Shown here one piece after another: positions 56,798-64,000 of a stretch of DNA of 64,000 nt. Position 1 is the first letter of the stretch; each line of letters begins with the position of its first letter. The DNA comes from CBDDIP01 sp965229005 (lineage in GTDB: Bacteria > Actinomycetota > Acidimicrobiia > Acidimicrobiales > Ilumatobacteraceae): positions 2,976,001 to 3,040,000 of the forward strand of contig CBDDIP010000002.1 of assembly GCA_965229005.1 (NCBI GenBank), in the 5' to 3' direction. Below the pieces are notes generated by a model. That model saw only the letters and a program-made list of their open reading frames with translations. It searched no databases and had not been told where the DNA came from. The position numbers and the translations under genes were made by a program.

Positions 56798-58536
56798 CGC
56801 GGCGGGTCGACGGCGATCCTGAGGCGCGAACCGGCGGGACGCGGGGTGTCGGCGAGGACGGGACCGAGCTGATCCCAGCTCGGGGCGCGGACGAGGAAGC
56901 CGTCGCCGTGGGTGGCCGACTCGAGCCCGGTGTCGGCAACGAACTCGCCGGCGGCGGCACCGGACACCTCGGCCAGCGCACCGAACGGGGGAAGGCCGAG
57001 CATCTCACGACGGGCCAGTTCGGCGTCGCTGACCCGCTGCGGCTCGGCGTGCAGCACCGCTTGGAGCACTTCGTGCTGCGGCAGGAACGTCTGCACCAGG
57101 ATCCGGCCACCTCGCGATCGCGAGCCGACCAGTCGCGCCGCACGAACCATCAGACCCATCGCCTGTTCGGCGGCGCGATAGCGAGGGGCAAGCAGTTCGG
57201 CATCGAGGTCGAGGAAGGCAACGACGTCGACCGAGCGCACACGGTGGAGCACGGCCTCGGTGCCGACGAACACGTCGCCGTCCGGCACGTCGGTGGACGC
57301 ACCGGTGACCGCTGCGACCGGACGGCCGGCGGCTGCTTCCAGCTCCTCGCGCAACCTGGTCACGCCCGGCCGGACGTTGGCCATCGCCGACGAGCCGCAC
57401 ACCTGGCACACCGCCGGGCGCACGGTGGCGCACCGGCCACAGACCATCGACCCGTCGTCGCGCTGCGACACCGAGGCGGCGCACCGTTCGCAGCGCTGCA
57501 GCGACTTGCAGGCGCGGCAGGCCAGCAGTCGGGCTCGGCCCGGCGCGTTGATCACGCACACCACCCGCTTCGACGCGTCACGGAGGTGACGGATGAGCGC
57601 CGAACCGATCAGCGAGCGCTTCCACGGTTCCTCGTCGGTGCGGTCGACCAGCTCGAGCAGGGGCCATCCGGCGACCTCGTCGCCGAGCGCCGGCGTGACG
57701 ACATCACCGTGTGCGGCGTTCACGGCGACGGCCGATGGCGCCGGCGAGACCAGCAGCACCGCTGCCCCAGCCCTCGCCGCGCGTTCGATGACGACGTCGC
57801 GCGCATGCCACGTCGGTGTGCGCTCCTCCTGGTACGACTCGTCGTGCTCGTCGAGCATCACCACGGCGGCCATGCCGGGGCACGGTGCCCACGCTGCGGC
57901 TCGTGCGCCGACCACCACGTCGACGCCGGCCGCAGCCAACGCCCACTGCTCGGGGATGAGGGCAACGGTCCGGCCTGATTGACGAAGGCGACGCGCCAGC
58001 GCCCGAGCCCCGCCGACCGACGGGTGCATCGCCAGCACCGGTCCGCGCTCGGCGGCCTGGAGCACGATCGCCAGCGGGTCGCTGTTCGGGGGCAGGCGCT
58101 GCACGACGACACCCGGCGCGGCATCCGACGCAACGACGGCCGCCGGCCGTCCGCGGGCGCCGCGTTCGGCGCGCGGCAGGGCGCGCACCATCGTCGGCGG
58201 GCTCGCGGCGACGAGGAACGGCCGCAGCCGAGGCGTGCCCCAGCGGTCCGCTGCCCAGATCCCGAGCTCGATCAGCTCGGCCGATGGGCCGTGGCCGGAC
58301 CAGGCTGCGATGGGTACCAGGCGGTCGTGGGCGACCGGCAGGTCCACCGGATCGATGTCGACCACCCACCCGCCGACGCGACGGCCGTGCAACGGCACGC
58401 GCACCATCGATCCGACGCGGATCACGTCGCGCAGGTCGTCCGGGACGAGGTAGTCGAAGTGCTTGTCGAGGCCGGTGACATCCGGGACGACGCGAGCCAC
58501 CGGCGCGCCAGGCGCTCCGGTGGTCGGGGCGGTCAC
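56794..58536 (-). CDS. priA: PriA-like primosomal protein without Walker A
   Basis: 580 residues, shorter than the ~730 of E. coli. N-terminal 3'-BD fold (ARVVPDVTGLDKHFDYLVP), central part with VMLDEHDESYQEERTPTWHA, and eight zinc-ligand Cys (CRACKSLQRCERC, CGRCATVRPAVCQVC). Where other PriA proteins have GVTGSGKT, this one has RGPVLAMHPSVGGARALA, so ATP binding and helicase activity are unlikely. This is the known actinobacterial form. ATG overlaps the metK stop (ATGA). Confidence 0.92.
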   Translation of the reverse strand: MTAPTTGAPGAPVARVVPDVTGLDKHFDYLVPDDLRDVIRVGSMVRVPLHGRRVGGWVVDIDPVDLPVAHDRLVPIAAWSGHGPSAELIELGIWAADRWGTPRLRPFLVAASPPTMVRALPRAERGARGRPAAVVASDAAPGVVVQRLPPNSDPLAIVLQAAERGPVLAMHPSVGGARALARRLRQSGRTVALIPEQWALAAAGVDVVVGARAAAWAPCPGMAAVVMLDEHDESYQEERTPTWHARDVVIERAARAGAAVLLVSPAPSAVAVNAAHGDVVTPALGDEVAGWPLLELVDRTDEEPWKRSLIGSALIRHLRDASKRVVCVINAPGRARLLACRACKSLQRCERCAASVSQRDDGSMVCGRCATVRPAVCQVCGSSAMANVRPGVTRLREELEAAAGRPVAAVTGASTDVPDGDVFVGTEAVLHRVRSVDVVAFLDLDAELLAPRYRAAEQAMGLMVRAARLVGSRSRGGRILVQTFLPQHEVLQAVLHAEPQRVSDAELARREMLGLPPFGALAEVSGAAAGEFVADTGLESATHGDGFLVRAPSWDQLGPVLADTPRPAGSRLRIAVDPPR

Positions 58537-59726
58537 GCCCCGACGGCGCTGCGGAAGTCGTCGAGACGGCTGACGTGCTCCCAGGTGAACTCGGGGAGGT
58601 TGCGGCCGAAGTGGCCGTAGGCAGCGGTCTTGCGGAAGATCGGGCGCTTCAGGTCGAGGTCGCGCACGATGGCGCCGGGGCGGAGGTCGAACACGTCGCG
58701 CACGGCGCGGACGATCTGCGCCTCGTCGACGGTGTTGGTGCCGAACGTCTCCACGAGGATGCTGACCGGGTGGGCCATGCCGATGGCATAGGCCACCTGC
58801 ACCTCGCAGCGCGACGCGGCGCCGGAGGCGACGACGTGCTTGGCCACCCAGCGAGCTGCGTAGGCGGCCGAGCGGTCGACCTTCGACGGATCCTTGCCGC
58901 TGAACGCGCCGCCACCGTGACGGCCCATGCCGCCGTAGGTGTCGACGATGATCTTGCGGCCGGTGAGGCCGGTGTCGCCGTGAGGCCCGCCGATGACGAA
59001 CTTCCCGGTCGGGTTGACGTACACGTCGTAGGCGTCGTCGGCGAACTCGGCCGGCACGACCGGACGGATGACCTGCTCGATGAGATCGGGACGGATGACC
59101 GAGTCGCGGTCGATGCCGTCCTGGTGCTGCGTGCTGACGAGCACGTGCGACAGGCGCGCCGGGCGGCCGTTCTCGTACTCGATGGTGACCTGGGTCTTGC
59201 CGTCGGGACGCAGGTACGGCACGGCACCGGACTTGCGCACCTCGGCGAGACGCTCGGCCATGCGGTGCGCCAGCCAGATCGGCAGCGGCATCAGGTCCGG
59301 GGTTTCGTCACAGGCGTACCCGAACATCATTCCCTGGTCGCCGGCGCCCTGGCTGTTGATCATGTCTTCGCCGGCCTTGCCGCCGCGCAGCTCCTCGCTG
59401 CGATCGACACCCTGGGCGATGTCGCCGCTCTGCTCGTCGATGCTGACGATCACACCGCAGGTGTTGCCGTCGAAGCCGTAGAGCGCGTTGTCGTAGCCGA
59501 TCCCGTTGATCACCTCGCGGGCGAGCTTGGGGATGTCGACGTAGCCGCTCGTGGTGATCTCGCCGGCGACGACGCACAGTCCGGTGGTGAGCAGCGTCTC
59601 GCAGGCGACTCGGCCGTCCGGGTCCTCGGTGAGGATGGCGTCGAGGACAGCATCGCTGACCTGGTCGGCCATCTTGTCGGGATGGCCTTCGGTGACGCTC
59701 TCGGATGTGAACGTGAACGTGCTCAC
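58533..59726 (-). CDS. metK: S-adenosylmethionine synthetase
   Basis: 397 residues. SVTEGHPDKMADQVSDAVLD, GAGDQGMMFGYACDET (signature 1) and GAFSGKDPSKVDRSAAYAA (signature 2). Makes SAM for the several methyltransferases here. GTG start 8 bases after GAGGAG, overlapping the coaBC stop (GTGA). Confidence 0.97.
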   Translation of the reverse strand: MSTFTFTSESVTEGHPDKMADQVSDAVLDAILTEDPDGRVACETLLTTGLCVVAGEITTSGYVDIPKLAREVINGIGYDNALYGFDGNTCGVIVSIDEQSGDIAQGVDRSEELRGGKAGEDMINSQGAGDQGMMFGYACDETPDLMPLPIWLAHRMAERLAEVRKSGAVPYLRPDGKTQVTIEYENGRPARLSHVLVSTQHQDGIDRDSVIRPDLIEQVIRPVVPAEFADDAYDVYVNPTGKFVIGGPHGDTGLTGRKIIVDTYGGMGRHGGGAFSGKDPSKVDRSAAYAARWVAKHVVASGAASRCEVQVAYAIGMAHPVSILVETFGTNTVDEAQIVRAVRDVFDLRPGAIVRDLDLKRPIFRKTAAYGHFGRNLPEFTWEHVSRLDDFRSAVGA

Positions 59727-60979
59727 GCCTGGGGGCTCCTCTGTTGGTGCGGACTTGCTTCGTCTGCGTCTGGATCGGCAGCTCGGGAAACCCTGGACAC
59801 GCTATCGAGCACCGCACGGGCGACGGTGCGTTTGTCGGCCAGGGGGACGGATGCGCTCGTCGGCGCCCCGCCGTGCGGATCGGCACAGATGATCGTGACC
59901 GCGTTGGTGTCGTGCTGGAACCCGACGCCCGGCGCAGACACGTCGTTGGCGACGATCACGTCGAGGTGCTTGCGGCGCAGCTTCGACTCGGCGTTGGCCA
60001 ACAGGTCGCTGGTCTCGGCGGCGAAGCCGACGAGCACCTGACCCGGACGCTTCGCTGCACCGAGGCCGGCAAGGATGTCGGTGGTCGGCTCGAGCACGAT
60101 CTCCGGAACGCCGTGCTCCTTCTTGATCTTGCCGAGCTCGGCCGCCTTCGGCCGGAAGTCGGCGACAGCGGCCGCCATCACGATGACGTCCGCTTCGGCC
60201 GCGAGATCGGTGAGCGCCCGCTCCATCTGGGCAGCCGTCTCCACGGCGATGACCGTTGCGCCCGGCGGTGGCGGCAGCTCGACGGTGCTGACGAGCGTGA
60301 CGCGAGCACCTCGGGCCAACGCCTCTGCCGCGATGGCGTAGCCCTGCTTGCCGCTGCTCCGATTGGCGATCACCCGGACCGCGTCGATCGGCTCGCGGGT
60401 GCCGCCGGCGCTGACCACGACGTGGCGACCGCTGAAGTCACGCGGGCCGAGCACCTGCTCGGCAGCGGCCACGATGCGTGCCGGGGCCGCCAGCCGGCCG
60501 GCACCGGAGTCGCCACCGGCGAGCCGCCCGACCTCGGGATCGACGATGTGGACACCTCGCGAACGCAGGAGAGCAAGGTTGTCGACGACCGCAGGGTGCT
60601 CCCACATCTCGGTGTGCATCGCCGGGCAGATGATCACCGGGGCGCGAGTGGCGAGCAGCGTGTTGGTGAGCAGGTCGGTGCTCAGCCCGGCCGCATAGGC
60701 GCCGATCAACCGAGCGGTGGCCGGCGCGACCAGGACCAGGTCGGCGGTCTGCCCCAACCGGGTGTGCGGAATCGGCGACGGACCGTCGAAGAGGCTGGTC
60801 TGAACCGGCTCGCTGGCGAGCGCCGACAACGTGGTGCGGCCGAGGAAGTGCTCGGCACCGCGGGTCATCACCGGGACGACGTGGGCGCCAGCGTCGACGA
60901 GCAGCCGACAGATCTCGACGGCTTTGTACGCGGCGATGCCGCCGGTGACTCCGAGGACGATGCGCTTGCCGGCCAGCAT
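59723..60979 (-). CDS. coaBC: bifunctional phosphopantothenoylcysteine decarboxylase / synthetase
   Basis: 418 residues. CoaC flavodomain (IVLGVTGGIAAYKAVEICRL, active-site His in PVIICPAMHTEMW) about 1-180 and CoaB domain from about 185 (VVSAGGTREPIDAVRVIANR). Coenzyme A synthesis. ATG with AGGG at a usual distance. Order rpoZ-coaBC-metK-priA is conserved. Confidence 0.95.
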   Translation of the reverse strand: MLAGKRIVLGVTGGIAAYKAVEICRLLVDAGAHVVPVMTRGAEHFLGRTTLSALASEPVQTSLFDGPSPIPHTRLGQTADLVLVAPATARLIGAYAAGLSTDLLTNTLLATRAPVIICPAMHTEMWEHPAVVDNLALLRSRGVHIVDPEVGRLAGGDSGAGRLAAPARIVAAAEQVLGPRDFSGRHVVVSAGGTREPIDAVRVIANRSSGKQGYAIAAEALARGARVTLVSTVELPPPPGATVIAVETAAQMERALTDLAAEADVIVMAAAVADFRPKAAELGKIKKEHGVPEIVLEPTTDILAGLGAAKRPGQVLVGFAAETSDLLANAESKLRRKHLDVIVANDVSAPGVGFQHDTNAVTIICADPHGGAPTSASVPLADKRTVARAVLDSVSRVSRAADPDADEASPHQQRSPQA

Positions 60980-60996
60980 GACGAACCCTGCCGGGC

Positions 60997-61290
60997 TCAG
61001 GCGATGGGCTCGGCCTCGACGTCGCCGTCGACGTCGCCTTCGTGGACGTGCTCGGTGCGCACGATCTTGTCCGCAGCGATCTCCTCGAAGCCGATGCTCA
61101 ACGGCTTGCGCGCCGAGGTCGGGACCTGCGGGGGGACCATGTGGCCGAGGCCGTCACCGAGCTGGTTGAAGTACGAGTTGATCTGACGGGCCCGGCGGGC
61201 GGCCAGGGTGACCAGGCTGAACTTCGAGTCGACGCGATCGAGGAGCTCCTCGATCGGCGGGTTCATCATCGTGTCGTGCGAGCGGGCCAT
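60997..61290 (-). CDS. rpoZ: RNA polymerase omega subunit
   Basis: 97 residues: MNPPIEELLDRVDSKFSLVT and KPLSIGFEEIAADKI, typical actinobacterial omega. C-terminal acidic tail. GGAGA just before the ATG. Helps RNA polymerase assembly. Confidence 0.95.
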   Translation of the reverse strand: MARSHDTMMNPPIEELLDRVDSKFSLVTLAARRARQINSYFNQLGDGLGHMVPPQVPTSARKPLSIGFEEIAADKIVRTEHVHEGDVDGDVEAEPIA

Positions 61291-61356
61291 GGGGTCTCCG
61301 TTTGAGCGTGCTGCGAAAGGGCTGAGAGCAGCGGTGCAGCCTACCGGGACCCGGGC

Positions 61357-61926
61357 TCAGGCGCGGCGATGGGCGTCGATGATGTCGATCAGCTCGCCGA
61401 CGGTGCGTTCCAGGTCGTCGTTGACGACCACGTGGTTGGCTATGGCGAGGCCGACGGGCTCCTCGTCCTCCGCCTTGCGCAACCGGGCCTCGACCTTGTC
61501 CTCGGGGTCGCCGCGCTCGCGCAGCCGGCGCTGCTGCTCCTCCCGCGACGGCGGCAGCACGAAGATCAGCACGGCGTCCGGATGCAGCCGCTTCACCTGG
61601 CTGGCGCCGTCGACCTCGATCTCCAGCACCACGTCACGGCCCTGTTCGGCGTCCGGCGTCGGCGTGCCGTAGTAGTTGCCGAGGAAGTTGGTCCATTCGA
61701 GGAAGCCGCCGCGAGCGATGCGCGCCTCGAACTCGGCCGCCGAGGTGAACACGTAGGCGCGCGAGGACTCACCCGGCCGTTGGGCGCGGGTGGTCCACGA
61801 GCGACTCAACCAGATGCGCGGGTCGCGTTCGACCAGCGCATTGACGATGGTGCCCTTGCCGACGCCACCCGGCCCGGACACGATGAAGATCAGCGGTTCG
61901 CCAGAACCATCGCGGTCTGACGGCAT
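61357..61926 (-). CDS. gmk: guanylate kinase
   Basis: 189 residues. P-loop IFIVSGPGGVGKGT (second Ser of the more common SGPSGVGK is Gly), LSRSWTTRAQRPGE and DVVLEIEVDGASQVK. Converts GMP to GDP. Adjacent to mihF and rpoZ as in mycobacteria. Confidence 0.95.
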   Translation of the reverse strand: MPSDRDGSGEPLIFIVSGPGGVGKGTIVNALVERDPRIWLSRSWTTRAQRPGESSRAYVFTSAAEFEARIARGGFLEWTNFLGNYYGTPTPDAEQGRDVVLEIEVDGASQVKRLHPDAVLIFVLPPSREEQQRRLRERGDPEDKVEARLRKAEDEEPVGLAIANHVVVNDDLERTVGELIDIIDAHRRA

Positions 61927-61942
61927 CGTCAGCTGCGACGCC

Positions 61943-62254
61943 TCACTTGCCGAGGAGCTCGAGCAACGCCTGCTTCTGCTGCTGGCCGAGGCCCTGGACG
62001 CGGCGGTTGTCGGCGATGCCGATCTCTTCGATGATCTTGCGTGCCTTGACCTTGCCCACGCCCGGGAGCGATTCGAGGAGAGACACGACCTTGAGCTTGC
62101 CGACCGTGGTGGAGGTGGAGGCCAGTGCCTCGCTCAGCGTGACGGTGCCGAGCTTCAACTGGTTCTTCAACTCTGCCCGGGCCGCACGAGCTTCTGCGGC
62201 CTTTGCCAGCGCTGCAGCTCGTTGTTCGGGGGTCAATGACGGAGGTGTTGCCAT
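61943..62254 (-). CDS. mihF: actinobacterial integration host factor
   Basis: 103 residues: LKLGTVTLSEALASTSTTVG and LLESLPGVGKVKARKIIEEI (H2TH-like DNA-binding motif). Nucleoid-associated protein essential in mycobacteria, mark of actinobacteria. Leaderless ATG 7 bases after TAGGGT. Heads mihF-gmk. Confidence 0.95.
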   Translation of the reverse strand: MATPPSLTPEQRAAALAKAAEARAARAELKNQLKLGTVTLSEALASTSTTVGKLKVVSLLESLPGVGKVKARKIIEEIGIADNRRVQGLGQQQKQALLELLGK

Positions 62255-62261
62255 GGCGGAA

Positions 62262-62267
62262 ACCCTA
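62262..62267 (-). promoter_or_regulatory. leaderless -10 box of mihF
   Basis: TAGGGT on the minus strand, 7 bases before the mihF ATG. Confidence 0.6.
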
Positions 62268-62324
62268 GTGCCGTTTCGCGCGCCAATTCGGGCATCCCCG
62301 CTGCTCGGAGACCTCGACCGATGG

Positions 62325-63257
62325 TCAGGGTCGGGCGAGACCGCCGCGATGGGCCGCGCCGACGAGGTCGTCGAGCGATGCGATCCGACGATCCGCGCAC
62401 CACTGCGACAGCTCGGTCAGCACACGCGCGGGCGCCCGCGGATCGGCGAACGTCGCCGTGCCCACCTGGATCGCGCACGCGCCGGCGAGCAGCAGTTCGA
62501 CCGCGTCCCAACCCGAACGCACGCCGCCGACACCGACGATCGGCAACGTCGGGAGCGCAGCGTGCACGTCGAACACGGCGCGCACCGCCACCGGGTGGAC
62601 CGGGGCACCGCTGTAGCCACCGCCGCCGGCGCCGAGCACGGGCAGGCCGGTTGCTCGATCGAGCACGAGCCCGAGCAACGTGTTCGCGATCGTGACCGCC
62701 TCGGCACCCGCTGCCTGCACCGCAGCAGCGACGTCGACGATGCGATCGGTGTTCGTGCTCAGCTTCGCCCACCGCGGCCGTCCGCATGATGCCGTCGCCG
62801 CGATCACTTCCGCTGACAGCTCGGGGTCGTGAGCAAAGATGCCGCGTCGACCCTCCAGGTTCGGGCACGACAGGTTGACCTCGACGGCGACGACGCTCGC
62901 CGGCGCGGCCGCGATCAGCGCAGCGGCTGCGGCGTAGTCGTCCACCGAGCGGCCCCAGATGCTGACGACGGTGCGCGCTCCCGTCGCGGTCAACGCGGGG
63001 AGATCATCGAGCAGCCACCGCGACACGCCCGGACCTTGGAGCCCGACCGCGTTGATCATCCCCTCCCCCGCCGGATGCACCCGGGGCGCGGCGTTGCCCG
63101 CCCACTCGAACGCGGCCAACGACTTGACGACGTGCGCGCCCAAGGTCGACAGGTCCACGTACGGATGCAGTTCGACCCCGTGCCCCGCCGTCCCCGACGC
63201 CGTCATCACCGGATTCGGCAGCACCACCGACCCGACCCCGGCGGCCAGGTCAGGCAT
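62325..63257 (-). CDS. pyrD: class 1 (1B-like) dihydroorotate dehydrogenase
   Basis: 310 residues: MTASGTAGHGVELHPYVDLS, VEVNLSCPNLE with the class-1 catalytic Cys loop, and IVGVGGVRSGWDAVELLLAG. FMN enzyme of UMP synthesis. Class 1B partners with PyrK, which is not in this window. The ATG lies inside the carB 3' end (8-base overlap), so it is part of a pyr operon. M. tuberculosis, in contrast, uses a class 2 enzyme. Confidence 0.9.
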   Translation of the reverse strand: MPDLAAGVGSVVLPNPVMTASGTAGHGVELHPYVDLSTLGAHVVKSLAAFEWAGNAAPRVHPAGEGMINAVGLQGPGVSRWLLDDLPALTATGARTVVSIWGRSVDDYAAAAALIAAAPASVVAVEVNLSCPNLEGRRGIFAHDPELSAEVIAATASCGRPRWAKLSTNTDRIVDVAAAVQAAGAEAVTIANTLLGLVLDRATGLPVLGAGGGGYSGAPVHPVAVRAVFDVHAALPTLPIVGVGGVRSGWDAVELLLAGACAIQVGTATFADPRAPARVLTELSQWCADRRIASLDDLVGAAHRGGLARP

Positions 63258-64000
63258 GGAACTCCTGCAGTGACCTGACCTGCAGCGGCTGACCGGCCTG
63301 CTCCTTCATGCCTTGGACGGCGGCGAGGCCGGCTTCGACGGTGGTGACGGAGCTGACTCGGTGGGTGATCGCCGCCTTGCGGATCTGCTCGCCGTCGGTG
63401 CGGCCGCCGCGGCCCTGCGGTGTGTTGATGACGAAGCTGACCTTGCCGTCGGCGATCAGCTCGACGGCGGTGAGCTCGGCACCCTCGCTGACCTTGCCGA
63501 CGATCAGGTCGACGGGCTCACCGAAGCGGGCGAGGTACGCGGCTGTGCCCTCGGTGGCGGCGATGCCGAGACCGATCTCACGCAGCCGGCGGGCGACGAC
63601 GAGCCCAGCAGGCTTGTCGCGATCCGCCAACGAGAGGAACACGGTGCCACTGGTCGGCAGCACGGTGCCCGCCGCCAGCTCCGCCTTGAAGAACGCCCGA
63701 CCGAAGGTGGTGTCGATGCCCATCACCTCGCCGGTGCTGCGCATCTCCGGACCGAGCGCCGGGTCGACCTCCGGGAAGCGGCTGAACGGCAGCACCGCTT
63801 CCTTCACGGCCACGTGGCCGTGGTCCGACGGCGGGCGCAGGAGTCGCTCGATGCGCAGCTCCTCCAGCGTCGCCCCGAGCATCACGCGGCTGGCCACCTT
63901 GGCCAACGGCACCCCGGTGGCCTTGGCCACGAACGGCACGGTGCGGCTGGCACGCGGGTTGGCCTCGATGACGTAGACGGTGGTCCCGGCAACGGCGTAC
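63250..64000 (-). CDS. carB: carbamoyl-phosphate synthase large subunit, C-terminal part
   Basis: The start lies beyond the right edge. The visible 249 residues cover the end of the second ATP-grasp domain (VYVIEANPRASRTVPFVAKA, ATGVPLAKVASRVMLG, STGEVMGIDTTF) and the MGS-like allosteric domain (FLSLADRDKPAGLVVARRLR). Supplies carbamoyl phosphate to arginine (argF) and pyrimidine synthesis. Overlaps pyrD. Confidence 0.96.
   Translation of the reverse strand, partial: YAVAGTTVYVIEANPRASRTVPFVAKATGVPLAKVASRVMLGATLEELRIERLLRPPSDHGHVAVKEAVLPFSRFPEVDPALGPEMRSTGEVMGIDTTFGRAFFKAELAAGTVLPTSGTVFLSLADRDKPAGLVVARRLREIGLGIAATEGTAAYLARFGEPVDLIVGKVSEGAELTAVELIADGKVSFVINTPQGRGGRTDGEQIRKAAITHRVSSVTTVEAGLAAVQGMKEQAGQPLQVRSLQEFHA

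Overview
High-GC actinobacterial chromosome, most likely class Acidimicrobiia (Ilumatobacter-like). This rests on the 16S rRNA sequence read by eye, single-domain actinobacterial markers (mihF, a PriA without a Walker A motif, DPPR-synthase-type UbiA) and gene order. From memory, much of the window follows two syntenic blocks of Mycobacterium tuberculosis: infC-rpmI-rplT-tsnR-pheST-arg, mpg, tyrS, TPR gene, HAD gene, tlyA-nadK-recN, pyrG-NUDIX-xerD, scpAB-rluB; and carB, mihF-gmk-rpoZ-coaBC-metK-priA-fmt-rsmB. I see no prophage, insertion sequence, CRISPR array, integron or tRNA gene. The content is overwhelmingly core housekeeping.

Layout. 1-6069 (minus): tyrA, aroA, then a translationally coupled HAD phosphatase, UbiA-type phosphoribosyltransferase, methyltransferase and DprE1, which together look like a polyprenyl-phosphoryl pentose pathway. 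6136-8505 (minus): scpA-scpB-rluB. 8621-9607: trpS (plus). 9626-13690 (minus): putative lipoprotein, HD protein, xerD, NUDIX hydrolase, pyrG. 13791-18468: envelope region with a HAD protein, a GT-C-like membrane protein, an Aur1/PAP2-like membrane protein and a MurJ-like flippase. 18465-23068 (minus): recN, nadK, tlyA, a Lys/Ala-tailed protein, and a NagD-like phosphatase. 23111-26870: DUF1015, class II aldolase, OB-fold protein, LD-carboxypeptidase. 26871-28538: repeat-rich TPR protein. 28560-34061 (minus): complete 16S-23S-5S rRNA operon with promoter, processing stems, boxA-like elements and terminator. 34058-36484: tyrS and DUF2332. 36491-42946 (minus): argC-B-D-F-R-H and mpg behind tandem ARG-box-like operators. 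43026-51492: YqgE, a degenerate Hsp70, pheST, infC-rpmI-rplT-rRNA methylase, DUF1844. 51476-52856: hisG with two tiny overlapping genes. 52987-64000 (minus except one methyltransferase): mog, rsmB, fmt, def, priA, metK, coaBC, rpoZ, gmk, mihF, pyrD, carB.

Gene expression logic. Operons are tightly packed with ATGA or GTGA stop/start overlaps. First genes of operons repeatedly show a TANNNT -10 box 6 to 9 bases before the start codon with no Shine-Dalgarno site, so leaderless transcripts appear common. Ribosomal protein genes, infC, metK and rpoZ instead carry Shine-Dalgarno sites.

Most notable items: a HAD enzyme coupled to DPPR synthase and DprE1 (candidate replacement for the mycobacterial PAP2-type phosphatase); DprE1 with Ala where the benzothiazinone-target Cys would be; infC starting at ATA; the rRNA promoter -35 box overlapping the tyrS stop codon; an Hsp70 relative with eroded ATPase motifs; 15-bp coding minisatellites at the start of scpB and rsmB; and a hisG / cold-shock-like / alkyltransferase-like micro-operon. 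I did not find an unambiguous new biological system.
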